NCBI GenBank assembly: GCA_012960755.1
Contig: DUAT01000133.1
Location: forward strand, 1 to 15,552
Origin: Gammaproteobacteria bacterium
GTDB lineage: Bacteria; Pseudomonadota; Gammaproteobacteria; Pseudomonadales; Azotimanducaceae_A
Direction of reading: 5' to 3'
DNA length: 15,552 nucleotides
The translations under genes and the position numbers were made by a program. Positions 5,629 to 13,585 of this stretch are shown here, one piece after another. The notes beneath the pieces were generated by a model. That model made no database searches, had not been told where the DNA came from, and was given only the letters and a program-made list of their open reading frames with translations. The first letter of the stretch is position 1, and each line of letters starts with the position of its first letter.

Positions 5629-7689
5629 TTACCGCGTTAACTCAAGTGATTCCAACGCTCGGTCGCTTATTTTCATCGCTTCGTCTGGATTCTCGATGAT
5701 GTAAGGAATCACCATCATAATCAGCTCAGTCTTATCACTGACCTTCGCGTCTTTTCGGAACAGCCGCCCAATACCCGGCAGCCGACCTAAACCTTTCACA
5801 CCATTTTTAGAGGTTGAGGAGGTTTCTGAAATCAGCCCACCCAACAGCACTGAACCACCATCTTTCAGGGTTACCGTGGTTTCCAGCTTGCGATTGAATA
5901 TCGTTGGCGAATTAATACTGCTCGTTGACGTTTGCTGGGCTTCACTCAGCTCCTGCGATATTCGTATATCGACGTATCCGGAAGAATGGACAACCGGCTC
6001 AATCTGCAATAAAACGCCTGTATTCCTGTATGTAACGGTCTGTATGACCGGGCTTCCCGGGACATCAGTGGATTGCGACGTGCTGGTGACCACGGGGATT
6101 TCATTACCCACGTCGATCGACGCCTGCTGTCCACTCTTGACCATTAGCCTGGGCCTGGATTTAATATTTGCCCGGTCACTCTTATAAAAGGCATTGATCA
6201 CAGCTCTGGTTTCGCCTGCCCTGTTGAGGGTCGCCGTCATGCCACTACCGCCTAGCCCAATACCGCTCATGGTAGAGAACGTCACGTCGCCGGATCGCGC
6301 CAGAAATTCAAGACCTAGTTCATCCTGATCATTGAGCGTTACCTCGGCCAAAATCACTTCTACCAACACACTTGGCGTGGGTTGATCCATCTCTTTTATG
6401 GAAGGAAGCAACTCGATCCAATCTTGGCCGCTACCTTTAAATATAATCGCGTTCCGGTTCTCATCGGCTATAAACCTTGCTCCAACCGCACGCCCCGCTT
6501 CTTTATCATCAAGACCACCCACCGAACCAACTTGTTCAAGTTCCATTAAGAGGTCAACCAAATATTCGGCGTCTGTATTTCGGACCTGATAGATAAAAAG
6601 GCCGCTTTCTATTGACGTCGTCGATTTTTTATCCAACAGTTTCACCCAATCAACCACGTGATCCAGAACTTCCTGAGCCGAAGCAATGACAACGAGCCTA
6701 TTGCCACTTACAAGTGGCAATAAGAGGACTCCGCCTCCGGGCGGACGCATGCTGGCATCGTATCCTTCAGACCTTAGGATCTCTATAAGATCCTTCGCGA
6801 TCAATTCGCTGTCGCCATAAGCTGGCTCGACAATTGAGGAAAACTTGCCTCTCATGGCAGGTTGATCGAGTAATTCCACGATACTCAGTGCTTCCTCAAT
6901 AATATCCGGCTTGCCCTGAAGTAATAGCGCGTTCGATTGAGGGACGGTTGTTATTTGCAACTCCTGACCACGCATGGCGTTACCTAACCAGCCGTTCAGG
7001 GCATTACTGCTGACGACATCAATTTGAACCCACACGAACAAGGGACGATGACTGGCAGGCACCTCCGGCAATGCTTGACCGGTCACCACAAGGGGCGTTC
7101 CGCTGGCCGTTGCATTATCACTCATCGAAAAAGAATATAAGCTAGATTGAATTGTCATGGTGACACCATAGCTGGCTAGCGTCTCCAGCCCCACGGCAAG
7201 CAACTCGGCCGCGCTGACTTCATTCACCAGCCTCAGGCTCACCAGGTCACTCAGTGCCTGCACTTCAGGTTCAATCGAGAACGAAAGCCCAAGCTGGTCG
7301 CCAAACACCTCATTAATGAACGTGCTCACTGCCATGTTATTGTAACTGCCTTTGAACTGAGCATCGGGCAACGGTTGATTGGTTTGCAACCCGGAAAAAT
7401 CCGCGACGCCTGGCTTATAACTTGACAAGGGACCGACATTGACCTGCGTTGATTCCAACGATGACCCAGCCAGATCTTCTTTATCAACCGGGCCTACGAC
7501 CGTTTGTTTCGGCTCACGGAGGCTCGAAAACTCAAAGTCGCTACGCTCCTGCTGGGTGGCACAGGCTGACACCATCAACGGAACAATTAAGAAAGACCAA
7601 CGTTTTACCAAGCGCCAACCGAGCTTAGTTACCAGGGAAAAGTTCAAGTGCTTGCTCCAGGCCGTTAAACGTAGCGATAATTTTTCCAT
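5629..7689 (-). CDS. gspD: Type II secretion outer-membrane secretin GspD (lipoprotein)
   Basis: GspD forms the multimeric gated channel through which folded substrates cross the outer membrane. Numbering from the ATG at 7689 (686 residues), the signal ends in the lipobox LMVSAC (38-43), Cys43 being the lipidated residue with Ala at +2, which favours outer-membrane sorting. Residues about 112-190 form an N0-like domain, about 215-275 and 285-435 are ring-building N domains (for example TVPQSNALLLQG), and about 438-665 are the secretin core. The core includes PSVLVEVILAEV, SRPRLMVKSGQQASIDVGNE, the VTLKDGGSVLLGGL segment, and GRLPGIGRLFR near the end. As last gene of the operon it overlaps the small GspC/XpsN-like gene by 65 bases from this start. 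A TTG at 7645-7647, with GGAG 7 bases upstream, would give a shorter, more normal signal peptide and only 23 bases overlap; both starts are possible. The lipoprotein signal suggests pilotin-independent targeting, as in XpsD. Confidence 0.95.
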   Translation of the reverse strand: MEKLSLRLTAWSKHLNFSLVTKLGWRLVKRWSFLIVPLMVSACATQQERSDFEFSSLREPKQTVVGPVDKEDLAGSSLESTQVNVGPLSSYKPGVADFSGLQTNQPLPDAQFKGSYNNMAVSTFINEVFGDQLGLSFSIEPEVQALSDLVSLRLVNEVSAAELLAVGLETLASYGVTMTIQSSLYSFSMSDNATASGTPLVVTGQALPEVPASHRPLFVWVQIDVVSSNALNGWLGNAMRGQELQITTVPQSNALLLQGKPDIIEEALSIVELLDQPAMRGKFSSIVEPAYGDSELIAKDLIEILRSEGYDASMRPPGGGVLLLPLVSGNRLVVIASAQEVLDHVVDWVKLLDKKSTTSIESGLFIYQVRNTDAEYLVDLLMELEQVGSVGGLDDKEAGRAVGARFIADENRNAIIFKGSGQDWIELLPSIKEMDQPTPSVLVEVILAEVTLNDQDELGLEFLARSGDVTFSTMSGIGLGGSGMTATLNRAGETRAVINAFYKSDRANIKSRPRLMVKSGQQASIDVGNEIPVVTSTSQSTDVPGSPVIQTVTYRNTGVLLQIEPVVHSSGYVDIRISQELSEAQQTSTSSINSPTIFNRKLETTVTLKDGGSVLLGGLISETSSTSKNGVKGLGRLPGIGRLFRKDAKVSDKTELIMMVIPYIIENPDEAMKISDRALESLELTR

Positions 7690-8062
7690 TCCCGATTTCC
7701 TGTATTGTCCAATTCAGGTTGATCATGTCGCCTTCTGCTAACCGCAACACCTGACCCTCCGGGGCTTTAGACTGCAGAACTGAATACTTTGCGTCTGAAT
7801 TAATGACGGCAATCAACCGAAACAAGGCCCCCAAATCATCCACCTGCACCTTGCTGGATTGCATTGTTTCCAGTTCAACCTCCCAACGATCATTCTTGGC
7901 TAGCCGCTCGAGAGCTCCTTTCTGCCATTCACGACCGGGGACTTCGGTCGCGCCCCAAGGGTCCGCTTGGGCCAAAGTGGAGGAGTCTCTCGCATTCACA
8001 CTAAAAACACCAAGGAAAAAAGCCAGTAACAATATTAAAACGATAGGCACGAACGGTTTCAT
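7625..8062 (-). CDS. Minimal GspC/XpsN-like inner-membrane connector of the T2SS
   Basis: The 145-residue protein has a short cytoplasmic start, one membrane segment (residues about 5-22) and a periplasmic remainder. Its C-terminal half, from about residue 80, reads LFRLIAVINSDAKYSVLQ, then GQVLRLAEGDMI and WTIQEIGNGKIIATFNG. This is the strand pattern of the HR domain of GspC and of PilP, which docks onto the secretin N0 domain. Position supports this: in the Xanthomonas xps operon the gene between xpsM and xpsD is xpsN, the GspC counterpart. It is much shorter than GspC or XpsN (about 260-300 residues), with no PDZ or coiled-coil domain. The ATG at 8062 overlaps the gspM stop as ATGA and has GAGGA just upstream. 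The assignment rests on pattern and context, not strong similarity. Confidence 0.72.
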   Translation of the reverse strand: MKPFVPIVLILLLAFFLGVFSVNARDSSTLAQADPWGATEVPGREWQKGALERLAKNDRWEVELETMQSSKVQVDDLGALFRLIAVINSDAKYSVLQSKAPEGQVLRLAEGDMINLNWTIQEIGNGKIIATFNGLEQALELFPGN

Positions 8063-8649
8063 TGAGAATCCTCAACGAAGCATGCATACAACATTAGGTT
8101 AATGATCCCATTTCTTTTCTCAGAGAAAAGAAGTCGTTCGATCCCGAAATAGGAGGAGGGCTTATCGAGCGCACTCACAAAACTGAGTAACTTGGAAGGC
8201 GTAGCCTTACCGACAATTTGAGCGCGGATCTCCCAGGCTTCTCGACCTGCTATCTCGTGAGTCAGGGGTGGCGACAAGGTTAGCCTGACATTCTTTATCA
8301 AGTAGGTGCCGGTTAGCTGTTGTAGCAATGTTTGCATATCTGCACTGGCCAGTCCCGCCGAGGGGGCTGACCAACAACCTTTCACCAACAATGATTGCGT
8401 TTCTTCTTCCGTCGCCAACCTTTCCGCCCATCGCTGAAGGTCGTCAACGTCCACTGATCTGGATGCCTGACGCTCCATTTGAGCTAACACTATCGCCAGA
8501 CTTTCATTTTTATCGTTTAAACCGAAGACAATGTAGATTGCAAGGATATAAAAGACAGCCAGAAGCAATCTAACCAACCTTCGATTAGAGTCCAGCTCGG
8601 CCAGCAGCGCACCTTGCATCATAGATGCCTTGTCAGCGAGCAACTTCAC
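8059..8649 (-). CDS. gspM: Type II secretion inner-membrane protein GspM
   Basis: GspM partners GspL in the inner-membrane platform. The 196-residue protein has a cytoplasmic N-terminus, one membrane helix (about 27-44, RLLLAVFYILAIYIVFGL), then a polar helical stretch and a periplasmic ferredoxin-like domain (about 100-195). In that domain the paired strands TYLIKNVRLTLSPP and REAWEIRAQIVGKATPSKLLSFVSAL are the usual GspM/PilO pattern. Overall similarity in this family is low, so the call leans on topology, size and position between gspL and the GspC/XpsN-like gene. The start is the GTG at 8649, overlapping the gspL stop as GTGA, with AAGG 7 bases upstream. The four-base overlaps on both sides imply coupled translation. 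Confidence 0.82.
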   Translation of the reverse strand: MKLLADKASMMQGALLAELDSNRRLVRLLLAVFYILAIYIVFGLNDKNESLAIVLAQMERQASRSVDVDDLQRWAERLATEEETQSLLVKGCWSAPSAGLASADMQTLLQQLTGTYLIKNVRLTLSPPLTHEIAGREAWEIRAQIVGKATPSKLLSFVSALDKPSSYFGIERLLFSEKRNGIINLMLYACFVEDSQ

Positions 8650-9683
8650 CGAACAACCTTCAGTCGAATGACCGCCGTGTTTTTAGCAATGCCAGGTTCC
8701 ACACGCACTTCCGAGAATCGCTCCCCCTTGCTCAGGCTTTCCACATAAGCCCTGTTGTCCAGGTTTTCATCTTCAACCGTCACTTTTAAATCACCGTTTT
8801 GATAGTCCCAGTCAACAATGCCGACTGTTGAAGGCGTCAGTAGTTCATCAAAATCAGCCAAAATGCCGATCTGGCTCGGGGTAGACAACCAGGAAACCAG
8901 TCGCCCGTTTTCCTTCTTCATTACCCGCACTTTTTCTCGAAGGGCAAGCACTTCACGTACTTCTTTACGGCTGGAAGATAAATCCTGACCAAGCTGCTTT
9001 GACTCCCAGAGCAATCTTGACATTGCCCCCAACTGAAAAAGGATAATCGCCGCGAAAACCAACACGCCACCGCGGGCCAGCAGCCGCTCATCAAAAAACC
9101 CTACAGACTTTCTCTCTCCCCATGGTTCCGCTAACAACTGCATATTTCCTGCGGCGGCAGACGACGGCATCCATTGCGAGCTGACCAACTTATTTTGATG
9201 CCATTTCTGCCGATCACTGCCACTGAAACAAGTTTGGGTAACCTCTCCGTGTTCTAAACACGGATGCAACAACGCTTCAGGTAGGGGGCGCAACTTTTGA
9301 ACGTGGCCTGCAAGGTTGCCTTGACGTTCAACCAGAGCATCAAGCGCAATCTGCCTTGCGGATTCATCCCACATCCAGACCATGGCTGCGTCATCGCGAT
9401 GAATAGCGCAGTGACCAGGCTGCTCAAACGGGGCGAACTGCCTCACTTTTTGGGCAAGCACCTTTAAGCGGAGGTTCCCAGGAACACCCGACAGATCGAT
9501 AAGTTGATACAACAGCAACTCTCTTCCGATGATCCAATAGTCTTCTTCCGGCCATATAACATCTGCAGAGACGCTTTCTTCCAGCTGAAAGCTAGCGCCC
9601 GTCTTCAGATGAAGACAGCTCCCGAGAGAAGTACTCTGCCGCGACAACCCGAGCAGGTTCTGCAATGTCGAAGTCACGCTCAT
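8646..9683 (-). CDS. gspL: Type II secretion inner-membrane protein GspL
   Basis: GspL recruits the GspE ATPase to the membrane. The 345-residue protein has a cytoplasmic actin-like region (about 20-195) including the KVRQFAPFEQ segment, where GspL/PilM proteins carry a similar aromatic/acidic patch. A membrane helix follows (about 206-222), then a coiled-coil-prone stretch and a periplasmic domain ending in GIAKNTAVIRLKVVR. From the ATG at 9683 the gene overlaps gspK by 92 bases, much more than any other junction, and no good ribosome binding site precedes it. A GTG (residue 3) or TTG (residues 7 and 13) are alternatives that keep most of the overlap. The overlap appears real because the GspL reading frame needs the early residues for its first beta strand. 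Identification rests on topology and position, since sequence conservation is low. Confidence 0.85.
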   Translation of the reverse strand: MSVTSTLQNLLGLSRQSTSLGSCLHLKTGASFQLEESVSADVIWPEEDYWIIGRELLLYQLIDLSGVPGNLRLKVLAQKVRQFAPFEQPGHCAIHRDDAAMVWMWDESARQIALDALVERQGNLAGHVQKLRPLPEALLHPCLEHGEVTQTCFSGSDRQKWHQNKLVSSQWMPSSAAAGNMQLLAEPWGERKSVGFFDERLLARGGVLVFAAIILFQLGAMSRLLWESKQLGQDLSSSRKEVREVLALREKVRVMKKENGRLVSWLSTPSQIGILADFDELLTPSTVGIVDWDYQNGDLKVTVEDENLDNRAYVESLSKGERFSEVRVEPGIAKNTAVIRLKVVR

Positions 9684-10602
9684 TTTGATATCGATGATCT
9701 ATTTCCCAGGGTGAGCTGGCGCTCAGTGGCTTGAAAAGGACGCTTATTGTACTCAATTTATGATTTTTGGCTGAGAAAATTCTAATCCTGAAATGGTCTG
9801 AGGGTATAAAACCATAATAATTATCGGCCAACGACACGCGGTTGTTAAGGAACAGGCTAAAGTCAGAATACCCCCGGAATGGTTTTACACGACGTTGCGC
9901 TGCGATCGCCTCTGCCTCGACCGAGGTTACGGGGAGAACTAGCGGAATGAGGTCTTCGGGCATTGTGTTGACATTGAGTCGCGAGCGCCAACCTGCGCCC
10001 AACCAATCGCTGGCCTTAAAATCCGGATGCTCTCGAAGCCAGTCACTCCAGCCATAGACCCGGTGCAGTTCGGCCGGTGACTTCAGATGATCATTCGTTG
10101 GCAAAGGAAGGCCCGCAACCCGGTAGGCCGGCGCTTCTTTTCCATTGAGGTGGGCACGGTCATTGATATCGATGTAGTCATACAGGGCATGCAGCAATGC
10201 TTCGCGCCGGAGCCCATCACTCTCAAACGCCTTGAGCAATCTTTCAAGATGGTAATTTGGACTCGGGTTCAATCCAATCAGCCCCTGTTTATCACTGATG
10301 GCAAAGTAAACCGCACCAAAACTTTGGTAGTGGGTGCCGTCAAGTTTTATTCTCGCGCCCTCCCCGTCGTTCACTTTAAGCCCAGCGCGGTCGCTAGCTG
10401 AGGTTGCGAGCACATAGAGCAGCGTCTGCTCCGTTGACAGACGATTGATTTGGTCATTAATACGTAATTTCGACTGCTTTGCCTTGGACATCTGTTCTGA
10501 CGCATAGAAGCCAAAGAGACCCGCTAAGACGAGCATAATCAGAACAAACCAGATACTGCTGACTAATACAAAGCCCGCTTGCGACGGCCTATTCCCGGTC
10601 AC
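9592..10602 (-). CDS. gspK: Type II secretion minor pseudopilin GspK
   Basis: GspK caps the tip complex of the pseudopilus. The 336-residue protein has a prepilin leader ending in Gly10 (SQAG|FVLVSSIW) followed by a hydrophobic helix. The residue at mature position 5 is Ser instead of Glu, which is characteristic of GspK and not of the other pseudopilins. The helical insert includes ALYDYIDINDRAHLNGKEAP, matching the conserved D-x-D/N motif region of GspK, and later SRLNVNTMPEDLI and the FSLFLNN segment are also family-typical. The start is the GTG at 10602, with GGAGGAG 7 bases upstream, overlapping the gspJ stop by 14 bases. Processing requires a prepilin peptidase that is not encoded in this window. 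Confidence 0.9.
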   Translation of the reverse strand: MTGNRPSQAGFVLVSSIWFVLIMLVLAGLFGFYASEQMSKAKQSKLRINDQINRLSTEQTLLYVLATSASDRAGLKVNDGEGARIKLDGTHYQSFGAVYFAISDKQGLIGLNPSPNYHLERLLKAFESDGLRREALLHALYDYIDINDRAHLNGKEAPAYRVAGLPLPTNDHLKSPAELHRVYGWSDWLREHPDFKASDWLGAGWRSRLNVNTMPEDLIPLVLPVTSVEAEAIAAQRRVKPFRGYSDFSLFLNNRVSLADNYYGFIPSDHFRIRIFSAKNHKLSTISVLFKPLSASSPWEIDHRYQNERDFDIAEPARVVAAEYFSRELSSSEDGR

Positions 10603-11158
10603 GGCGCAGCTCCTCCAGCAGCAGGTCAGGCTCTAAACGTACCTTGACCGCTGCAAAAAATATCGAATGGTCTACTCCTGCCACCTTAATAGCGCCTGGT
10701 AGTTCATAACTGTTGGGATCCTCAGGCCAGGATTCTAACCATTGGCCCTTTCGGTTCAGATAACGCAATTCAGCACTTCTTAACAACCGCCCAGCAGGGA
10801 ATGCCTGGTCGCCTTCTTCATAGATCAGTGCACCATTTAAAATCGACCACTTAATCCTCGCCGGTATACCCGGGGCAGCCAACAGCGGGTTTATCGTCGT
10901 GGCAAAAAAACCCTCTCGGTCACCTATAAGGGACTGTCCTGGCTCGGATAAAGCCATCAGACTACCGTTGACCTGTCTGAACCAATGTGACGAAAGGACA
11001 TCACGCTCTATTTGCCTTCCCCGGTTTTCGACCCGGTCATACAACGCGAGGCCAAAACCAAGCCCCTGGGCAAGCACACTCGAAATCATTGAGATAATGA
11101 CGAATACCACCAGCAGTTCAAGTAGGGACAACCCATACTGCCTGGATTGAATACTCAA
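10589..11158 (-). CDS. gspJ: Type II secretion minor pseudopilin GspJ
   Basis: GspJ joins GspI and GspK in the pseudopilus tip. The 189-residue protein carries a prepilin leader MSIQSRQYG followed by LSLLELLVVFVIISMIS, with Glu at mature position 5 and a continuous hydrophobic helix. The first mature residue is Leu instead of the common Phe. The soluble part shows the GspJ pattern of a beta-rich region (ARIKWSILNGALIYEEG) and a closing strand pair. The start is a TTG at 11158, whose last bases overlap the gspI stop as TTGA. GAAGG lies immediately before it and AGG further upstream, so translation probably depends on coupling to gspI. There is no alternative Met before the leader Gly. Confidence 0.88.
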   Translation of the reverse strand: MSIQSRQYGLSLLELLVVFVIISMISSVLAQGLGFGLALYDRVENRGRQIERDVLSSHWFRQVNGSLMALSEPGQSLIGDREGFFATTINPLLAAPGIPARIKWSILNGALIYEEGDQAFPAGRLLRSAELRYLNRKGQWLESWPEDPNSYELPGAIKVAGVDHSIFFAAVKVRLEPDLLLEELRRDRE

Positions 11159-11571
11159 CCTTCACGCCTAGGGTCACGCACCCGACGCGAGGTAACCCTG
11201 CGCACAACATAGGCTGACACCGGCACCGCTGACCGAAACACGTTAATCTCTACGTCGTAAAGGGTGTGGTCGTAGTACCCGCTCATCCCCCGATTGTTCA
11301 CGCCGCTTTTTCTCTCTAGCGATATAGCCTCCCATTCCAACCGCAAGTCTTCTAACGACATCGCTCCGCGGTTGACCTGATCCAGGTCAATCAGTTCCAA
11401 CTCTTCAGTCAAATTGCCAATCAGCAATTCCTGCGTCATTACTTCATCAGACCGAAGCAACATTTGGATGCTGACATTGACCCAACTGTAAGTGGCCACG
11501 AGCGACATCGTGAGAATAACGATCGAGACCATGGCCTCGACGAGCGTGAATCCTGACTGACTATTCCTCAT
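11155..11571 (-). CDS. gspI: Type II secretion minor pseudopilin GspI
   Basis: GspI nucleates the pseudopilus tip with GspJ and GspK. I place the start at the ATG at 11571 because it yields the short leader MRNSQSG before FTLVEAMVSIVILTMSL, with Glu at mature position 5. The longer open frame back to 11685 would add 38 residues with no role in a prepilin and would run over gspH. The 138-residue product is normal for GspI (about 120-140). The soluble domain contains a helical connection (ELLIGNLTEELELIDLDQ) and short strands, and it ends in an unusually basic tail (RRVTSRRVRDPRREG). It overlaps the end of gspH by 11 bases. Confidence 0.88.
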   Translation of the reverse strand: MRNSQSGFTLVEAMVSIVILTMSLVATYSWVNVSIQMLLRSDEVMTQELLIGNLTEELELIDLDQVNRGAMSLEDLRLEWEAISLERKSGVNNRGMSGYYDHTLYDVEINVFRSAVPVSAYVVRRVTSRRVRDPRREG

Positions 11572-11959
11572 AACTGTTCTCTGCAGCAGCCTGACAATAC
11601 GGAGGGACCAATCGAACTCGCCGGGAAAAATCTTCCCGGGCAAACAAGAACTCACCCCCAAGGCACACCCCGTTCGAAGTGACACTTAACGGTACAACCA
11701 CTTCGATTCGCCATTCGCCGCCCGGCTGCAAAAGTCCAATGGCATCTGATGCTGACGCGATGTGGATACGCTTTCCTGAAGAATAGGCTTTGTAGCTCAG
11801 AGACGTTGCCCGCAAAATCATTTCATCCATCTGACTACGATTCTGGAAGCCCTGATATGCACTTGAAAGATTTGGTATCACTATTGCAGTGGCGAGCGAG
11901 ATCATGACCAACACGACGGAAAGTTCAATCAGCGAATAACCAAGCGCTTTTATCGGCAT
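11561..11959 (-). CDS. gspH: Type II secretion minor pseudopilin GspH
   Basis: GspH is the adaptor pseudopilin between the tip and the GspG filament. From the ATG at 11959 the protein is 132 residues with leader MPIKALG and mature start YSLIELSVVLVMISLATAIV, with Glu at position 5. An earlier in-frame ATG (11986) would add nine residues and overlap gspG. The chosen start lies 1 base after the gspG stop (TAG-G-ATG), the same spacing seen at the E/F and F/G junctions. The soluble domain has the typical GspH pattern of beta strands with two Cys (NGVCLGGEF and PPYCQ). The initiation site has no strong ribosome binding site, consistent with coupling to gspG. Confidence 0.87.
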   Translation of the reverse strand: MPIKALGYSLIELSVVLVMISLATAIVIPNLSSAYQGFQNRSQMDEMILRATSLSYKAYSSGKRIHIASASDAIGLLQPGGEWRIEVVVPLSVTSNGVCLGGEFLFAREDFSRRVRLVPPYCQAAAENSYEE

Positions 11960-11960
11960 C

Positions 11961-12386
11961 CTAGCTGTCGGGCAGATAACCGACATCAGCGTTCAGGTCC
12001 TCGCCCCCAACAGCACCGTCTGCCCCATAGGCATAAAGGGAAAAATCAGAGATGCCAGATCGGGTTGACTCATAACGATAAGGGTTCTGCCAGGGATCCA
12101 TGGGTACTTCGTTATCCAGATAGGGGCCTCGCCAAAAATCGACGTCTGATGGCTCACGCACCAGCGCTTCCAGGCCTTCTACAGTGGTTGGCAGTCGACC
12201 TACGTCAAGGTAGAAAAGGTTGACCGCACTCTTCATCATTTCGATTTGCGTTTCTGCGGTCTGCACTTTAGCTATATCTGCCCGCCCAAATAATCGCGGC
12301 CCCACCAGACCCGCAATCAAACCCATAATCACCATGACCACCATCAGCTCAATCATGCTAAAGCCGGAATGTTGTTTATAACGCAT
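11961..12386 (-). CDS. gspG: Type II secretion major pseudopilin GspG
   Basis: GspG builds the pseudopilus shaft that pushes substrates through the secretin. The 141-residue protein has leader MRYKQHSG and mature N-terminus FSMIELMVVMVIMGLIAGLV, with Glu at position 5. The soluble part holds the hallmark blocks TTVEGLEALV, WRGPYLDNEVPMDPWQNPY and the calcium-binding loop YAYGADGAVGGEDLNADVGY. The last is rich in Asp and Gly, as in GspG proteins that require calcium. All family marks are intact. The ATG at 12386 follows the gspF stop after one base (TAA-A-ATG). Confidence 0.97.
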   Translation of the reverse strand: MRYKQHSGFSMIELMVVMVIMGLIAGLVGPRLFGRADIAKVQTAETQIEMMKSAVNLFYLDVGRLPTTVEGLEALVREPSDVDFWRGPYLDNEVPMDPWQNPYRYESTRSGISDFSLYAYGADGAVGGEDLNADVGYLPDS

Positions 12387-12387
12387 T

Positions 12388-13584
12388 TTAAATAGACACC
12401 GTATTAATACTTGTGATCGCCAGGATAATTCCCAGCACCAGAACGCCGATGACGACGCCTATAAAAAGAATAGCCAAGGGTTCGATCAAGGCAATGACTG
12501 TTGTCATTCGATTCTTACACTTGACATCATAAAGCTTGGCGACTGATTCCAGCATAGGCGCCAGCGCGCCGGTTTTTTCGCCAACACGGATCAGGTTATT
12601 AGCGGTCGCAGTCAGCACTCGATGATCTGCCAGCGATTTAGACAGCGATTCACCATTACGCACATTGTCAACGACCCGCAACAAACTCTTGCGCTTTACG
12701 TCGATGCCCATACCCATGGCTGCCATGTCCAGCGCAGTAAGGAGCTCTACCCGGCTAGCCGTCATTGCTGCCATCATTGCTGCCCAACGCGCGATTTCCG
12801 TTTCAAGCAACCAAGGCCCGAGAACTGGCAGGACCGCAAGACGATTATAGCAATAAGCCCTCACCTTCGGCTGCCTAAGATACCATGCCGCCGCCGCCAC
12901 CAAGGCCAAAGCCCCCACCAACAAAAACGGGTAATAGTCATTAAAAAAAAGACCGCTGGTTAACACCGCAGTCGCCAGCCAAGGTAAATCAGCATCACGT
13001 TCAAGGATATGAGCGAACCGCGGCACCACCAGGACGAAAATCAAACCGACCGCCACCACACCGGTTAATAACAGTACTGCTGGATATATCAGCGCAGAAC
13101 GAAACTGGGACGTGATATCTAACTCGTATTCCATCTGCTGCACGCCTCTTCGAAGACACTCGGGCAGACTGCCGCTGAGCTCCCCACTTTGCATCAGCTG
13201 AATCAGGTAGTCTGGCAAATCAAGATCCGATTTTTGCACAGACTGAGCAAGAGACTCACCACTACGAAGTCGTTGGCTAACCGCATTAAAAAAAAGATTC
13301 AATCTAGGGTGATACTGCGATTGCGATTGCGAATCGATCGCCTCGGCTATCGACACACCGGATTCAAGCAACGTTGACAGTTCAAACAGCGCAAGGACGA
13401 CCTCCTGTCGACTGACATCTCGCTGAAACCTGGGCGGCGCTTGCTCTTCACAAACGCGAATATCAACCACCAGCATGCCGTCAACTTCAAGCTGACGAAT
13501 AGCTTCACGTTCACTGCCAGCATCTAACTCACCCTTAACAAGGTTGCCGCCGTCCGATTGCAAAGCCTCGTACTGTAGCTTCAT
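12388..13584 (-). CDS. gspF: Type II secretion inner-membrane platform protein GspF
   Basis: GspF is the polytopic platform core around which the pseudopilus assembles. The preferred start, ATG at 13584, lies one base after the gspE stop (TAA-G-ATG) and gives 398 residues, normal for the family. An upstream in-frame GTG at 13599 would overlap gspE and has no ribosome binding site. After an N-terminal domain of about 60 residues, two copies of the T2SS_F helical module occur (about residues 62-185 and 265-385). Each carries the family pattern, for example LSTLLESGVSIAEAI and MMAAMTASRVELLTALDMA. Membrane segments lie at about 165-190, 210-235 and the extreme C-terminus (ILFIGVVIGVLVLGIILAIT). 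Confidence 0.96.
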   Translation of the reverse strand: MKLQYEALQSDGGNLVKGELDAGSEREAIRQLEVDGMLVVDIRVCEEQAPPRFQRDVSRQEVVLALFELSTLLESGVSIAEAIDSQSQSQYHPRLNLFFNAVSQRLRSGESLAQSVQKSDLDLPDYLIQLMQSGELSGSLPECLRRGVQQMEYELDITSQFRSALIYPAVLLLTGVVAVGLIFVLVVPRFAHILERDADLPWLATAVLTSGLFFNDYYPFLLVGALALVAAAAWYLRQPKVRAYCYNRLAVLPVLGPWLLETEIARWAAMMAAMTASRVELLTALDMAAMGMGIDVKRKSLLRVVDNVRNGESLSKSLADHRVLTATANNLIRVGEKTGALAPMLESVAKLYDVKCKNRMTTVIALIEPLAILFIGVVIGVLVLGIILAITSINTVSI

Positions 13585-13585
13585 C

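Noticed and set aside
11572..11685. N-terminal extension of gspI to an upstream ATG
   Set aside because: Adds 38 residues before a textbook prepilin leader and runs over gspH; the internal ATG at 11571 is the natural start.
11960..11986. Upstream ATG for gspH
   Set aside because: Overlaps gspG and lengthens the leader; the ATG one base after the gspG stop matches the spacing of other junctions.
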